From Paenibacillus sp. ACRRY (GTDB lineage: Bacteria > Bacillota > Bacilli > Paenibacillales > Paenibacillaceae), in the NCBI RefSeq assembly GCF_022346995.1, contig NZ_JAKRNM010000012.1, positions 62,001-126,000 of the forward strand: 64,000 bases of DNA. The letters run 5' to 3'. Below, piece by piece: positions 8,469-16,409 of the stretch (positions within the stretch are counted from its first letter, which is position 1; each line of letters opens with the position of its first letter). Below the pieces are notes generated by a model that saw only the letters and a list, made by a program, of their open reading frames with translations, searched no databases and was not told where the DNA came from. The translations under genes were made by a program, and so were the position numbers.

Positions 8469-9500
8469 CTATTGTTGCAATGGATCTTTCACAACGATTT
8501 TGCCGGATACGATATCTTCATTAATTGCTTTTACCTTGTCGATAACTTCTTGTCCAACAAAATCACTCAGTGCGGATTCGCTATCACGTGTAACGAAAGT
8601 CAGACCAACACCGTCCTCTTTCAGACCATAGTTTACAGCACCTGCTTTGAAGTTTCCTTCTACGAAATCTTTCACTGTCTCATAAGCAACTGTATCTGTA
8701 GATTTCAATTGGGACAATACGATGTGCTCCGGATCTTCAACCGTGCGATCGGTATCCTGACCTGAAGTATAGAAGCCTTTTTCCTTCGCTGCTTCGAATA
8801 CGCCAAGGTCACCTACTGCAGAAGCACCAGCAATGAAGTCAGCGCCTTTACCGAATTGTACCAATGCCAGTTCTTTTGCCTTGGCAGGGTCATTGAATCC
8901 ACCAACGTAGTTCACCAGGAATTCTGCATCCGGGTTAACGGATTCGAGACCCGCTTTGAAACCTTCGGTATATTTCTTGATCAATGGAACGTCCATGGCT
9001 GCGATCATGCCGACTTTATCCGTTTTGGTGGATAGTCCGGCAGCCGCACCAAGCAGATACGCTCCTTCGTATTCACGGAAACCAACGCTACGTACGTTTG
9101 GCAGATCAACCGTTGTATCCACAATGGCAAACGACTTGTCCGGATTCTCGGCAGCCACCTTTTTCAGTGCATCCTCTGCCTGGAATGTCGCCGTAATAAT
9201 CAGATCATAGTTCTCCGCAACCGCAGCACGCAGATTTTGCTCGAAAGCTGCCGGGTCTGTGGATTCAATCGTTTTGGTATCCACTTTAAACTCTTCGCCT
9301 GCTTTTTTGAAACCTTCATCCATTTGTACAAAGAACGGGTTTACCCCGATTTTTTCAGGAAGTACGAGTGCCATGCGCAGTGATTTCTCACTGTCGCCAC
9401 CTTGGGCCGATTGTTCGTCTTTGGAAGCCGAAGTTCCACAAGCCGCGAGCAAAACTGCCAACATGATGATCGATAAGACGAACGATAAGCCTCTTTTCAT
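8469..9500 (-). CDS. nupN: BMP family nucleoside-binding lipoprotein (NupN-like), 343 aa
   Basis: Membrane-anchored substrate-binding protein of the importer. It has a signal peptide MKRGLSFVLSIIMLAVLLAA and lipobox LLAAC with Cys21 as the lipidated residue. The periplasmic-binding-protein-like fold of the Bmp/PnrA family follows (KSFAIVDT, NVRSVGFREYEGAYLLGAAAG near 135-155, AAGASAVGDLGVFEAAKEKG). Start ATG 9500 follows AAAAGGGGA; an ATG 24 bases upstream is less well placed. First gene of the operon, behind a good sigma-A promoter (9538-9567). Confidence 0.92.
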   Translation of the reverse strand: MKRGLSFVLSIIMLAVLLAACGTSASKDEQSAQGGDSEKSLRMALVLPEKIGVNPFFVQMDEGFKKAGEEFKVDTKTIESTDPAAFEQNLRAAVAENYDLIITATFQAEDALKKVAAENPDKSFAIVDTTVDLPNVRSVGFREYEGAYLLGAAAGLSTKTDKVGMIAAMDVPLIKKYTEGFKAGLESVNPDAEFLVNYVGGFNDPAKAKELALVQFGKGADFIAGASAVGDLGVFEAAKEKGFYTSGQDTDRTVEDPEHIVLSQLKSTDTVAYETVKDFVEGNFKAGAVNYGLKEDGVGLTFVTRDSESALSDFVGQEVIDKVKAINEDIVSGKIVVKDPLQQ

Positions 9501-9537
9501 TTTGAAGATTCCCCTTTTCCACATTCTTTTTTTAATA

Positions 9538-9567
9538 ATCCTAGCGGATACTGTCGATCCTTGTCAA
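9538..9567 (-). promoter_or_regulatory. Sigma-A type promoter of the nup operon
   Basis: On the minus strand TTGACA (9562-9567) and TAGGAT (9538-9543) are separated by 18 bases, about 40 bases before the nupN start. The leader is too short for a purine riboswitch. Confidence 0.6.
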
Positions 9568-9777
9568 TAAATCTTTGTGCATAAACATTCAAATTAAATA
9601 TAATTATTCATCACCTACTTAGATACTTTGGAAAGCGCTCCAGGATGGCTTTTTTCCGTTGACATGTGTGGCTTCTCCGTGCTAAAGTCAATCCAATTAT
9701 TAAATTCACATCGGTTTTGTCAGAATTATAGCGCAAACTGCTTCATTTTCCAACCATATCTTAAGGAGGCTATTCAT

Positions 9778-11208
9778 ATGAAAAAAATCACCAAGCTCAC
9801 ACTGGCGGCCCTGCTCGCCGCGCCAGTCACGATCGGCAGCCTCAGCTTGCCTGCTACGGTTTCCGCTGCATCTGCTTCGCCTGTCGCACCATCCGCATCG
9901 CAAACTGCAAAAGAAACTCCATCCGTGTATACGGAGAGTGCAGCCGATTATGCTCAGTTCCTGCAGGCCAAGTATGGCATCCAGTTGCCACAGCAGCTGA
10001 CCAAGGGTGACTTCATCCAGGCCATAGCATCTATTATTGGAGTGAATCAAGCAGCAGACTCTACGGAAGAAGCCAGCGACAGTCAGACCCAGGCTCCTGC
10101 TTTTACCGATCTGAGCTCGGGAGATTCATCTTATGATGCAGCCATCACCCTACATAATAATGGTATCCTGTCTGGTACAGAAATTCGTGCCGACGACACC
10201 CTTAGCACTTATGCTGCGGTATTCATTGCCGTCAAGGCAGCTGGATTCAAGGAACTTGCGTATACATATCCAGAAGAGAAAACAAAGCAAGCGCTCACCC
10301 AGCTTGGCATCAGCCCGAATCGCGTTCAGGGTCAGGCGGCTCAGGAGCTCGCCGCTGCCATCGATACCGGTCTGGTTCCAGAAAGCCTCTATCCTGCTCT
10401 GCGTAAGGGCGGAGCGGCGAGTACTGATTTTGCCAACATCTTGCTTGGCCGGGTATTGACCAGTCAGGGAAAATACAAGCACGAGATCGGACGCTCTGGC
10501 GATGCCGACATCTATTCCAAACTGTATGCCGCGTATCGCACTGCGGATCTGATTGAAGCACCCGAATTAAGAGAGATTGTGGATCAGGCACTTCGAGACA
10601 ACCTCGTTACAGGATACAATCTGAAGGATAGCCGCTTCGACTCCAATTTTATCGATGAACTGACGTTGACTTATGGACATGACGATATCAAACACGCCGT
10701 GCAGCTGATTGGCCTGCTTCGCAGCGAGGGCATTGATGCCGATGTGCAATTCCAGCCGAAAACCTCTGCCTTCATCTATTTGAAGGAATGGGGCGAGCCC
10801 AAGGAAACGCCGGATTACAAGGTGACCCAGATTGAAAATGGTAATTATATCGCATATGCCAAGGAATATGACATTCAATTCGAATTCAACAGCACGGCAG
10901 ACAAGGCCCGTTTCAATGACATTATTCTGAAATACGCCAAAAAGAACAGCGATGATACCTCTGCCCTCATTTATGCTTCCTGGTGGCAACCACTGTATTA
11001 TTCACCGACAGCTGTTCAGGACTACCCGGTCATTAGCAACAACAAAATTGCACTTGGCAATTACTACGCTCAATCCTTCTCATTAAAGGAGAATGCCAAA
11101 GGGATTCAGGAAGGCTTCCGGAAGCTTGCTCCAGATGCGGACATTACCAGCTACAACTTCTGGGTAGATCAGCCTTTCTTCAATTATCTGAACGGGGAAT
11201 CGGAATAA
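9778..11208 (+). CDS. Secreted protein with SLH-like N-terminal region, 476 aa, function unknown
   Basis: Signal peptide MKKITKLTLAALLAAPVTIG with cleavage near ...TVSAASA. Residues about 45-200 resemble degenerate S-layer-homology repeats: a 'F.DL' element (APAFTDLSSGDSSYDAAITL), 'LHNNGILSGTEI' and 'LSTYAAVFIAVKAAGF'. The C-terminal half (about 260-476) is mixed alpha/beta, with no active-site motif I recognise. Start ATG 9778 lies behind TTAAGGAGG and gives the signal peptide. It may be surface attached. A terminator follows. Confidence 0.8.
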   Translation: MKKITKLTLAALLAAPVTIGSLSLPATVSAASASPVAPSASQTAKETPSVYTESAADYAQFLQAKYGIQLPQQLTKGDFIQAIASIIGVNQAADSTEEASDSQTQAPAFTDLSSGDSSYDAAITLHNNGILSGTEIRADDTLSTYAAVFIAVKAAGFKELAYTYPEEKTKQALTQLGISPNRVQGQAAQELAAAIDTGLVPESLYPALRKGGAASTDFANILLGRVLTSQGKYKHEIGRSGDADIYSKLYAAYRTADLIEAPELREIVDQALRDNLVTGYNLKDSRFDSNFIDELTLTYGHDDIKHAVQLIGLLRSEGIDADVQFQPKTSAFIYLKEWGEPKETPDYKVTQIENGNYIAYAKEYDIQFEFNSTADKARFNDIILKYAKKNSDDTSALIYASWWQPLYYSPTAVQDYPVISNNKIALGNYYAQSFSLKENAKGIQEGFRKLAPDADITSYNFWVDQPFFNYLNGESE

Positions 11209-11258
11209 CCAAATAAGCGTTATCGTTTAGAATTAATCTCGTAATTTGTCACATAAAC

Positions 11259-11320
11259 AGCCGTTTTTCACGAACCGTGCGATGGATTGAATCCATGGGT
11301 CCGTAAAGACGGCTTTTCAT
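11259..11320 (+). terminator. Terminator after the secreted SLH-like gene
   Basis: AGCCGT (11259-11264) pairs with ACGGCT (11309-11314), with an inner ATGGATT/AATCCAT stem; TTTTC and a T-rich stretch follow. Confidence 0.65.
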
Positions 11321-11447
11321 TTATTTTTTTGCAAAATTCTTCTTCAAATTCATTTTCCCTTTGCAGGATTTACCAGTAAAAGGTCGAATAACATATGTAC
11401 ACAAAAAGAAACCGCAATCACACATATCTGAATGACAGGAGTTAATC

Positions 11448-12080
11448 ATGGTATATGACGGCATTCTGCTCGGTTTGATCGTTGGACTGTTCCGGGGAGG
11501 GTACCGGTATGGTCTCCACCAATTTGCAACACTTCAACTTCGCGGCGGGTGGATATTCCCACTGTTGCTGCTTGCCCAATTCCTTATCTTTTTCTTACAG
11601 GAAAGACTGGATTGGGTCGCATCTATCAATGGGTACCTCTTTGCGGCGGTGTACGTCACAGGACTTGCATTTCTGTGGCTGAACCGTCATCACCGGGGAT
11701 TTACGCTGATCTGGATTGGCGTGTTCCTCAATTTCATCGTTATGGCGGTGAATGGTGGTCGCATGCCCGTCTCGGTGGAGGCTTCCGCTGTACTCGGACC
11801 TTACTATGTGGATATGCTTCGTGAAGGTGGCGCGGTATCGAAACATTATATGATGGATGCATCTACCCACCTTTCCTTCCTGGGTGATATCATCCCGCTC
11901 TCCAGTCCTTATCCACGGACCCAGGTGATCAGCATCGGTGATGTGGTCATGAACATTGGTATATTCCTGTTTATCCAGTACATGATGGTGAATCGTTCTG
12001 GCAAGGCTGCAACGCCAGCGACATCCATCCGGCCTGAAGAGATTAGGACAGACTCCAAGGAAGGGAGGTCTTTTCCATGA
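11448..12080 (+). CDS. DUF5317-type integral membrane protein, 210 aa
   Basis: About five to six hydrophobic helices. The motif NFIVMAVNGGRMPVS (about residues 95-109), the HLSFLGDIIPL segment (about 141-151) and the final helix with VISIGDVVMNIGIF match the DUF5317 family of Firmicutes membrane proteins, whose function is unknown. The hydrophilic tail (about 180-210) is cytoplasmic or disordered. Its stop overlaps the start of the next small gene (ATGA), so the two are likely made together. Start ATG follows a GACAGGAG site. Confidence 0.8.
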   Translation: MVYDGILLGLIVGLFRGGYRYGLHQFATLQLRGGWIFPLLLLAQFLIFFLQERLDWVASINGYLFAAVYVTGLAFLWLNRHHRGFTLIWIGVFLNFIVMAVNGGRMPVSVEASAVLGPYYVDMLREGGAVSKHYMMDASTHLSFLGDIIPLSSPYPRTQVISIGDVVMNIGIFLFIQYMMVNRSGKAATPATSIRPEEIRTDSKEGRSFP

Positions 12081-12181
12081 AAAAATTCGAAGGCGTTAAA
12101 TATTCCCGCATCGTAATCAATGCAATCATCGTAGCTTCTGTCGTTGTCGCGTTGACTTCGGGATACAAGCTGGGCGGCTAG
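12077..12181 (+). CDS. 34-aa single-helix membrane peptide coupled to DUF5317 gene
   Basis: Short gene starting at an ATG that overlaps the preceding stop (ATGA, 12077-12080) with GGGAGG 9-14 bases upstream. The product is a basic N-terminus (MKKFEGVKYSR) followed by one hydrophobic helix (IVINAIIVASVVVALTSGY) and KLGG. The overlap, ribosome site and the terminator right after the stop support a real gene. It could be a small subunit or chaperone of the DUF5317 membrane protein; that is inference. Confidence 0.65.
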   Translation: MKKFEGVKYSRIVINAIIVASVVVALTSGYKLGG

Positions 12182-12204
12182 TACATACTCGCCAACCAAG
12201 ACAA

Positions 12205-12231
12205 ACAGGCTGCCAGCGGCCTGTTTTTTCT
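12205..12231 (+). terminator. Terminator of the DUF5317 operon
   Basis: ACAGGC (12205-12210) / GCCTGT (12219-12224) stem followed by TTTTTTC. Confidence 0.8.
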
Positions 12232-12331
12232 TTCTGGATTTTTACCAGGTAACTTGTTATGTTATACATCTATATAGTACGAACCGATAGCTATACATCA
12301 AGAGCCGACTAAACCAAGCAGGAGAATTTGT

Positions 12332-14164
12332 ATGAACTTTATTCGTAATCTTATCCATAAAGCAGACCGAAGCAGCATGTATGTTGTTTTGTTGAGTTGT
12401 GCAGGCATCGGTATTTTTCTGTATATGAACAAGTTGTCTTATCTGCACCTCTCCACTGGGGAATGGGTTATGGTCTATACGATGCTGGGTGCCGCGCTGA
12501 TTCTGGATTATTTCACCTTTCAGATCCCACCCAAGGGCAATCAGCAATCCATGGACTCTTCCGTGTATCTTGCCTGTATCTTCATGTTCGGCGGTGCGTT
12601 CAGCCTGTCTGTGCTCCTGCCCGTCTCCCTCATTTTATTAATCAAGGATCGCCAGCTCGCCTGGTGGAAACACATCGTTAATTTCAGCATTTACAGCCTT
12701 ATGATTGCGGGAGCGGCTTCCGTATTTACATGGACTGGCGGTGTACCAGGAGCGCTGGATGGGTATAATCTGCTTCCTTATTTTGCTGCACTTGCCGCGT
12801 ACTTCATCATTAATACGCTCACGCTGGGCTTATTCTTTCATTTCTCCACCAAGGACGCTCTGCAGCAGATGAAACGTGCGTTCGTGACTGAGTCGCTACT
12901 CGTCTATCTATGTACGTTGATCCTGGCGCTGGTGCTGACCATACTGGTCATCCATAACGGCATTCTGGGCTTGCTGCTCTATCTGAGTCTTAGCATTCTG
13001 TTATCCCACGCGTTCAAACAGCTGTTCCTGATGTACCAGAACATTGAAGAAAAAGCGAATACCGATCAACGAACCGGGCTCTTTAACCACAGCCACTTCG
13101 AAAACATGCTGGAAAATGAACTGGCGGCTGCCCGTGCGGCAGGAACCCCGCTCTCATTGGGACTTATTGATATTGATGACTTCAAAAAGTATAATGACCG
13201 ATTCGGTCACCTGCAGGGTGACAGTCTGCTTGCTCTGCTAGGAGATTTTCTAAACCGCAAGACGGAGGGCACCCAAGTCACTGCTTTTCGTTACGGCGGG
13301 GAAGAATTCACGCTGCTCATGCCAGGCATGGAGCTGGACGAGGCTTATACTTTTATGAACAAATTGCGCAAGCAGCTGAACGATACTCCTTTTGAAGGAG
13401 TCGAGGTGTTTCCGCACGGTTGTCTCTCCTTCTCCGCCGGCGTCGCACGATACCAGGTAGACATGTACAATAAATCACAGCTTGTGGACCAAGCTGACAA
13501 GGCGCTCTATTATGCCAAAAAACAGGGCAAAAACAATGTCCACCGTCATGGCAGCAATGACGGCATGGAACATGAGATTGACCTGGTACAGGATGTACGG
13601 GATATCGAGCAGCAGCTGAACCTGTTCAGGTACAAGGATATCGACACTTTCAAACACTCCAAAAGAGTATATAAATACGCCCTGGATCTCAGCGAGCTGC
13701 TGGAACTAGACAATGCGGAGAAACGGCGGTTTGTCCTGGGTGCGCTGATTCATGATATCGGTAAACTGGAGATTCCATGGTCCATTCTGAACAAAAAGGA
13801 AAAGCTTACTGCAGAGGAATGGGAAACGATTAAGGGACATGTCACCTGGGGCAAAAAAATGGTGATGACTAACGAACGTTTCAACGATCTGATCCCGTAT
13901 ATTGAATTGCATCATGAGCGGTTTGACGGCAAAGGATATCCCTACGGTTTGAGAGACCGTGAAATTCCCCGCTTGTGCCGAATGCTGACTGTCATTGATT
14001 CATTCGACGCGATGACCACCGAACGGCCGTATCAGAAAACCAAAACGGTGGATGAAGCGATCAACGAACTGCGGGCGTGTGCGGGCTCCCAATTCGACCC
14101 TGAGCTGGCGGAGCTTTTCATCCGTTACATTCAGAAAAAGACAGCACAGCAGCTGTTATCCTAA
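12332..14164 (+). CDS. Membrane GGDEF plus HD-GYP protein (cyclic-di-GMP turnover), 610 aa
   Basis: An N-terminal membrane module of about six to eight helices (residues 17-230) is followed by a GGDEF diguanylate cyclase domain (about 245-405). It has an intact GGEEF active site (322-326) and metal-binding DIDDFKKYND (280-289). An HD-GYP phosphodiesterase domain follows (about 430-605) with HDIGK (474-478) and HHERFDGKGYP (527-537). Both active sites look intact, so it could both make and break c-di-GMP. The RxxD inhibitory site expected before the GGEEF motif is replaced by GTQV. Start ATG follows GCAGGAGA. Single-gene unit with its own terminator. Confidence 0.92.
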   Translation: MNFIRNLIHKADRSSMYVVLLSCAGIGIFLYMNKLSYLHLSTGEWVMVYTMLGAALILDYFTFQIPPKGNQQSMDSSVYLACIFMFGGAFSLSVLLPVSLILLIKDRQLAWWKHIVNFSIYSLMIAGAASVFTWTGGVPGALDGYNLLPYFAALAAYFIINTLTLGLFFHFSTKDALQQMKRAFVTESLLVYLCTLILALVLTILVIHNGILGLLLYLSLSILLSHAFKQLFLMYQNIEEKANTDQRTGLFNHSHFENMLENELAAARAAGTPLSLGLIDIDDFKKYNDRFGHLQGDSLLALLGDFLNRKTEGTQVTAFRYGGEEFTLLMPGMELDEAYTFMNKLRKQLNDTPFEGVEVFPHGCLSFSAGVARYQVDMYNKSQLVDQADKALYYAKKQGKNNVHRHGSNDGMEHEIDLVQDVRDIEQQLNLFRYKDIDTFKHSKRVYKYALDLSELLELDNAEKRRFVLGALIHDIGKLEIPWSILNKKEKLTAEEWETIKGHVTWGKKMVMTNERFNDLIPYIELHHERFDGKGYPYGLRDREIPRLCRMLTVIDSFDAMTTERPYQKTKTVDEAINELRACAGSQFDPELAELFIRYIQKKTAQQLLS

Positions 14165-14203
14165 CGCACACTAACGTACGGCTGTCCACAAAATCCCTAT
14201 AAA

Positions 14204-14248
14204 ATGCCAAAGCGCTACCCCCGGTCCATTGGGGATAGCGCCATTTTC
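14204..14248. terminator. Bidirectional terminator between GGDEF/HD-GYP gene and small gene
   Basis: GCGCTACCCC (14212-14221) pairs with GGGGATAGCGC (14231-14241). AAAATG on the left and CATTTT on the right extend the stem and give U-rich tails both ways. Confidence 0.75.
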
Positions 14249-14306
14249 ATTTTCATCACTGGGTCAATCTTGGAATTCAGGACAGTTCTTAACGAACCAA
14301 TTCCAA

Positions 14307-14474
14307 TTAACGGGTGGTGTTCAGTTCATGTGAAGTTTGATGCAGCTCTTTGATCATCTGCTGCAAAAACATGTTATCCTGGCGACTGATTCCGTGCTGA
14401 TTGTCTTGAAGAAGCATCTGATGAATATTCTTCTTGAGTAACTCACTACGACGTTCCAATACCTCTTGATTCAT
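14307..14474 (-). CDS. Small helical protein, 55 aa, function unknown
   Basis: Starts at ATG 14474 with AAGGAG about 13 bases upstream; the earlier ATG at 14498 has no ribosome site. The sequence MNQEVLERRSELLKKNIHQM and the following QDNMFLQQMIKELHQTSHEL predict two amphipathic helices joined by a short loop. This is reminiscent of Spo0E-type small phosphatases, but it lacks their SxxLD motif. I would call it a small regulatory or adaptor-like protein of unknown function. Confidence 0.55.
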   Translation of the reverse strand: MNQEVLERRSELLKKNIHQMLLQDNQHGISRQDNMFLQQMIKELHQTSHELNTTR

Positions 14475-14600
14475 GTTGTTGCGTTCACTCCTTAACATGG
14501 TTTGTCATGAATTCACGTTCTATATAAGTATAAAGAACCTTCCACCTCAGGGAAAACAGGCACAGCTCCCCTCTCCCGTATACATCCAGCCTCACACTCC

Positions 14601-14625
14601 GTGACATTCTGTCACGACATGTCGT
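14601..14625. promoter_or_regulatory. Two overlapping palindromes, candidate operator
   Basis: GTGACA-TTC-TGTCAC (14601-14615) overlaps the 12-bp perfect palindrome ACGACATGTCGT (14614-14625). They lie between the divergent small gene (starts 14474) and the histidine kinase gene (starts 14763). Likely a binding site for a dimeric regulator, possibly the response regulator encoded downstream. Confidence 0.4.
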
Positions 14626-14762
14626 TCTTAGATATCCTTCTATATACTCCCGTATACACCTACACATCCTCCGAGACCAACAGACTAGGTGCCAGGGACA
14701 GGTTGGGTTATAATGGGGCATAGATTCGTACAAAGAGTCGATATTAAAGGAGTTCTGGATGC

Positions 14763-15593
14763 ATGTCCTACAAACAAATCAAGTGGATGATCCTGCTGAT
14801 TCCCACAATAACCGTTGGCCTCTGGGAATACATACGTCATCAATTTTTAATGCCCTATCTCTCCATGGATGCGGGGAATTGGCTCACTCCCGTTATCGTA
14901 TACCTTATCAGCGTAACGCTGCTGAGCCGTCTGTTCAAGATGCTGGAAGGTGCAAGGGCGGCGCTGGAACAGGAACGTGCCTCCAAGGCAGCCCTTGAGG
15001 CAAGGGACCAGCTGGCCCGCGAACTTCATGACGGGATTGCCCAATCCCTCTTTCTCTTGTCTGTCAAAACAGATAAAGCTGAGCGTGGTATGGCCGGCAC
15101 CGGACACGAACATGAAATTCAGGAAATCCGCAAGACCGTGCACGAAGTAAACGCTTATGTCCGGCAAGCCATCGCCCAGCTGCGATATGTACCCGGCCAT
15201 ACTGCCATGCCTACAGGAGTTTCTCTTCAGGGACAGGTGGAATCCCTAACACAGGAAACGATACCGGGAGCCCAGGTACATTGGGAACTGGACAGTCATT
15301 TCTTTACGCCCAAAGAACAAGTCGAGCTCCTCGCCTGCATTCGGGAAGCTCTGATTAACGTACGCAAACACGCTCAGGCCTCTCATGTTCAAGTGGAAGC
15401 GGAGGGCAACCCACTTTCCTGGTCTGTTCGCATTCAGGATAACGGCGTAGGTGTTAGCGGCGATCCACTGCACCTTAAGGACCGATATGGACTGCGGATT
15501 ACGAAGGAACGTGCCATTCAGATGGGCTGGTCCTTTTCCCTGGATTCCAAACCTGGCTTAACACGAATGACGATAGGTAAGGGGGATACTTAA
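14763..15593 (+). CDS. NarL-type sensor histidine kinase, 276 aa
   Basis: Two predicted membrane helices (about residues 9-28 and 41-58) with a very short outside loop, then a coiled linker. A HisKA_3 dimerisation domain follows with phospho-acceptor His89 in ARELHDGIAQSLF. The ATPase domain shows an N-box (CIREALINVRKHAQ) and G1 box (IQDNGVG). The tiny extracellular part suggests that it senses a membrane or intracellular signal. The response regulator gene starts 2 bases after the stop, so they form a two-component pair. ATG 14763 is preferred over the out-of-frame ATG 14759 because of AAGGAG spacing. Confidence 0.9.
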   Translation: MSYKQIKWMILLIPTITVGLWEYIRHQFLMPYLSMDAGNWLTPVIVYLISVTLLSRLFKMLEGARAALEQERASKAALEARDQLARELHDGIAQSLFLLSVKTDKAERGMAGTGHEHEIQEIRKTVHEVNAYVRQAIAQLRYVPGHTAMPTGVSLQGQVESLTQETIPGAQVHWELDSHFFTPKEQVELLACIREALINVRKHAQASHVQVEAEGNPLSWSVRIQDNGVGVSGDPLHLKDRYGLRITKERAIQMGWSFSLDSKPGLTRMTIGKGDT

Positions 15594-15594
15594 T

Positions 15595-16251
15595 ATGGAA
15601 CATGTACGTGTACTGATTGCGGATGACCACGCCCATGCACGCGAAGCGATATGCAGTATTTTATCGGAAGACAGTCTATTTGAAGTCATTGGTACGGCAT
15701 CAAATGGACAGGAAGCACTGGAACTGACCGAACAGTGGATGCCAGATCTTATTCTGATGGACGTGCAGATGCCCGATATGGATGGGCTCGAGGCCACCCG
15801 GCTGATCAAGCTCCGCTACCCCTACGTGATCATCGTTATGGTGACGGTCTCCGACGATGTAACGTATCTATTCGAAGCACTGAAACAGGGCGCCCAGGGA
15901 TATTTGCTCAAAAACCTGGCCCCCTCCACCTGGCTGGAATATTTGCGCGCGATCGTCTCGGACGATGCACCGCTCAGCAAGGAACTGGCGTACCGGATTT
16001 TGCAGGAGTTCCCTGCGCCCCGAAGTGAAGATGTGCCGGATAACCCGCTTACCACACGGGAACTCGAGATTTTGCAATGGGTATCCGCCGGTTATACAAA
16101 TCGCGAAATAGCAGACCAGCTTGGCATTTCCGATCAAACGGTGAAGAATCATCTCAAAAATATTTTGCAGAAGCTGCAGCTCGAAAACCGTGTTCAACTG
16201 ACCCGCTACGCACTTGAAAGCGGCCTTGCCGGACGAAAACTGCGCAAGTAA
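15595..16251 (+). CDS. NarL/LuxR-family response regulator, 218 aa
   Basis: Receiver domain (residues 1-120) with acidic pocket D10-D11, phospho-acceptor Asp56 in LILMDVQMPDMDG and Lys106 in LLKN. A LuxR-type helix-turn-helix follows (about 150-210: LTTRELEILQWVSAGYTNREIADQLGISDQTVKNHL). Partner of the kinase immediately upstream. Targets are unknown; the palindromes at 14601-14625 are one candidate. Confidence 0.92.
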   Translation: MEHVRVLIADDHAHAREAICSILSEDSLFEVIGTASNGQEALELTEQWMPDLILMDVQMPDMDGLEATRLIKLRYPYVIIVMVTVSDDVTYLFEALKQGAQGYLLKNLAPSTWLEYLRAIVSDDAPLSKELAYRILQEFPAPRSEDVPDNPLTTRELEILQWVSAGYTNREIADQLGISDQTVKNHLKNILQKLQLENRVQLTRYALESGLAGRKLRK

Positions 16252-16409
16252 CAAGCATTCATGCTTTTGTCACAATTCTTGGAATATAATCGTTTTTTTA
16301 TAGCCCGATGTAGTCATACGCCGTTATTTTGGACAAAGTTATAATGGTATAGATTGTTATCGGCATCCGAAGAATAACTACAATTCTATAACCTGAGGGT
16401 GATGTTTTT

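Noticed and set aside
9500-9540. Purine riboswitch before the nucleoside transporter operon
   Set aside because: Only about 30-40 bases separate promoter and start codon, too short for a riboswitch and its expression platform.
9629-9645. GGAAAGCGCTCC, cre-like word between nupN and the secreted protein gene
   Set aside because: Several positions differ from the CcpA consensus; its palindromic centre alone is not convincing.
14485-14733. Leftward reading frame of 82 codons upstream of the histidine kinase
   Set aside because: Cys/Arg/Tyr-rich translation without ribosome site; covers the operator palindromes.
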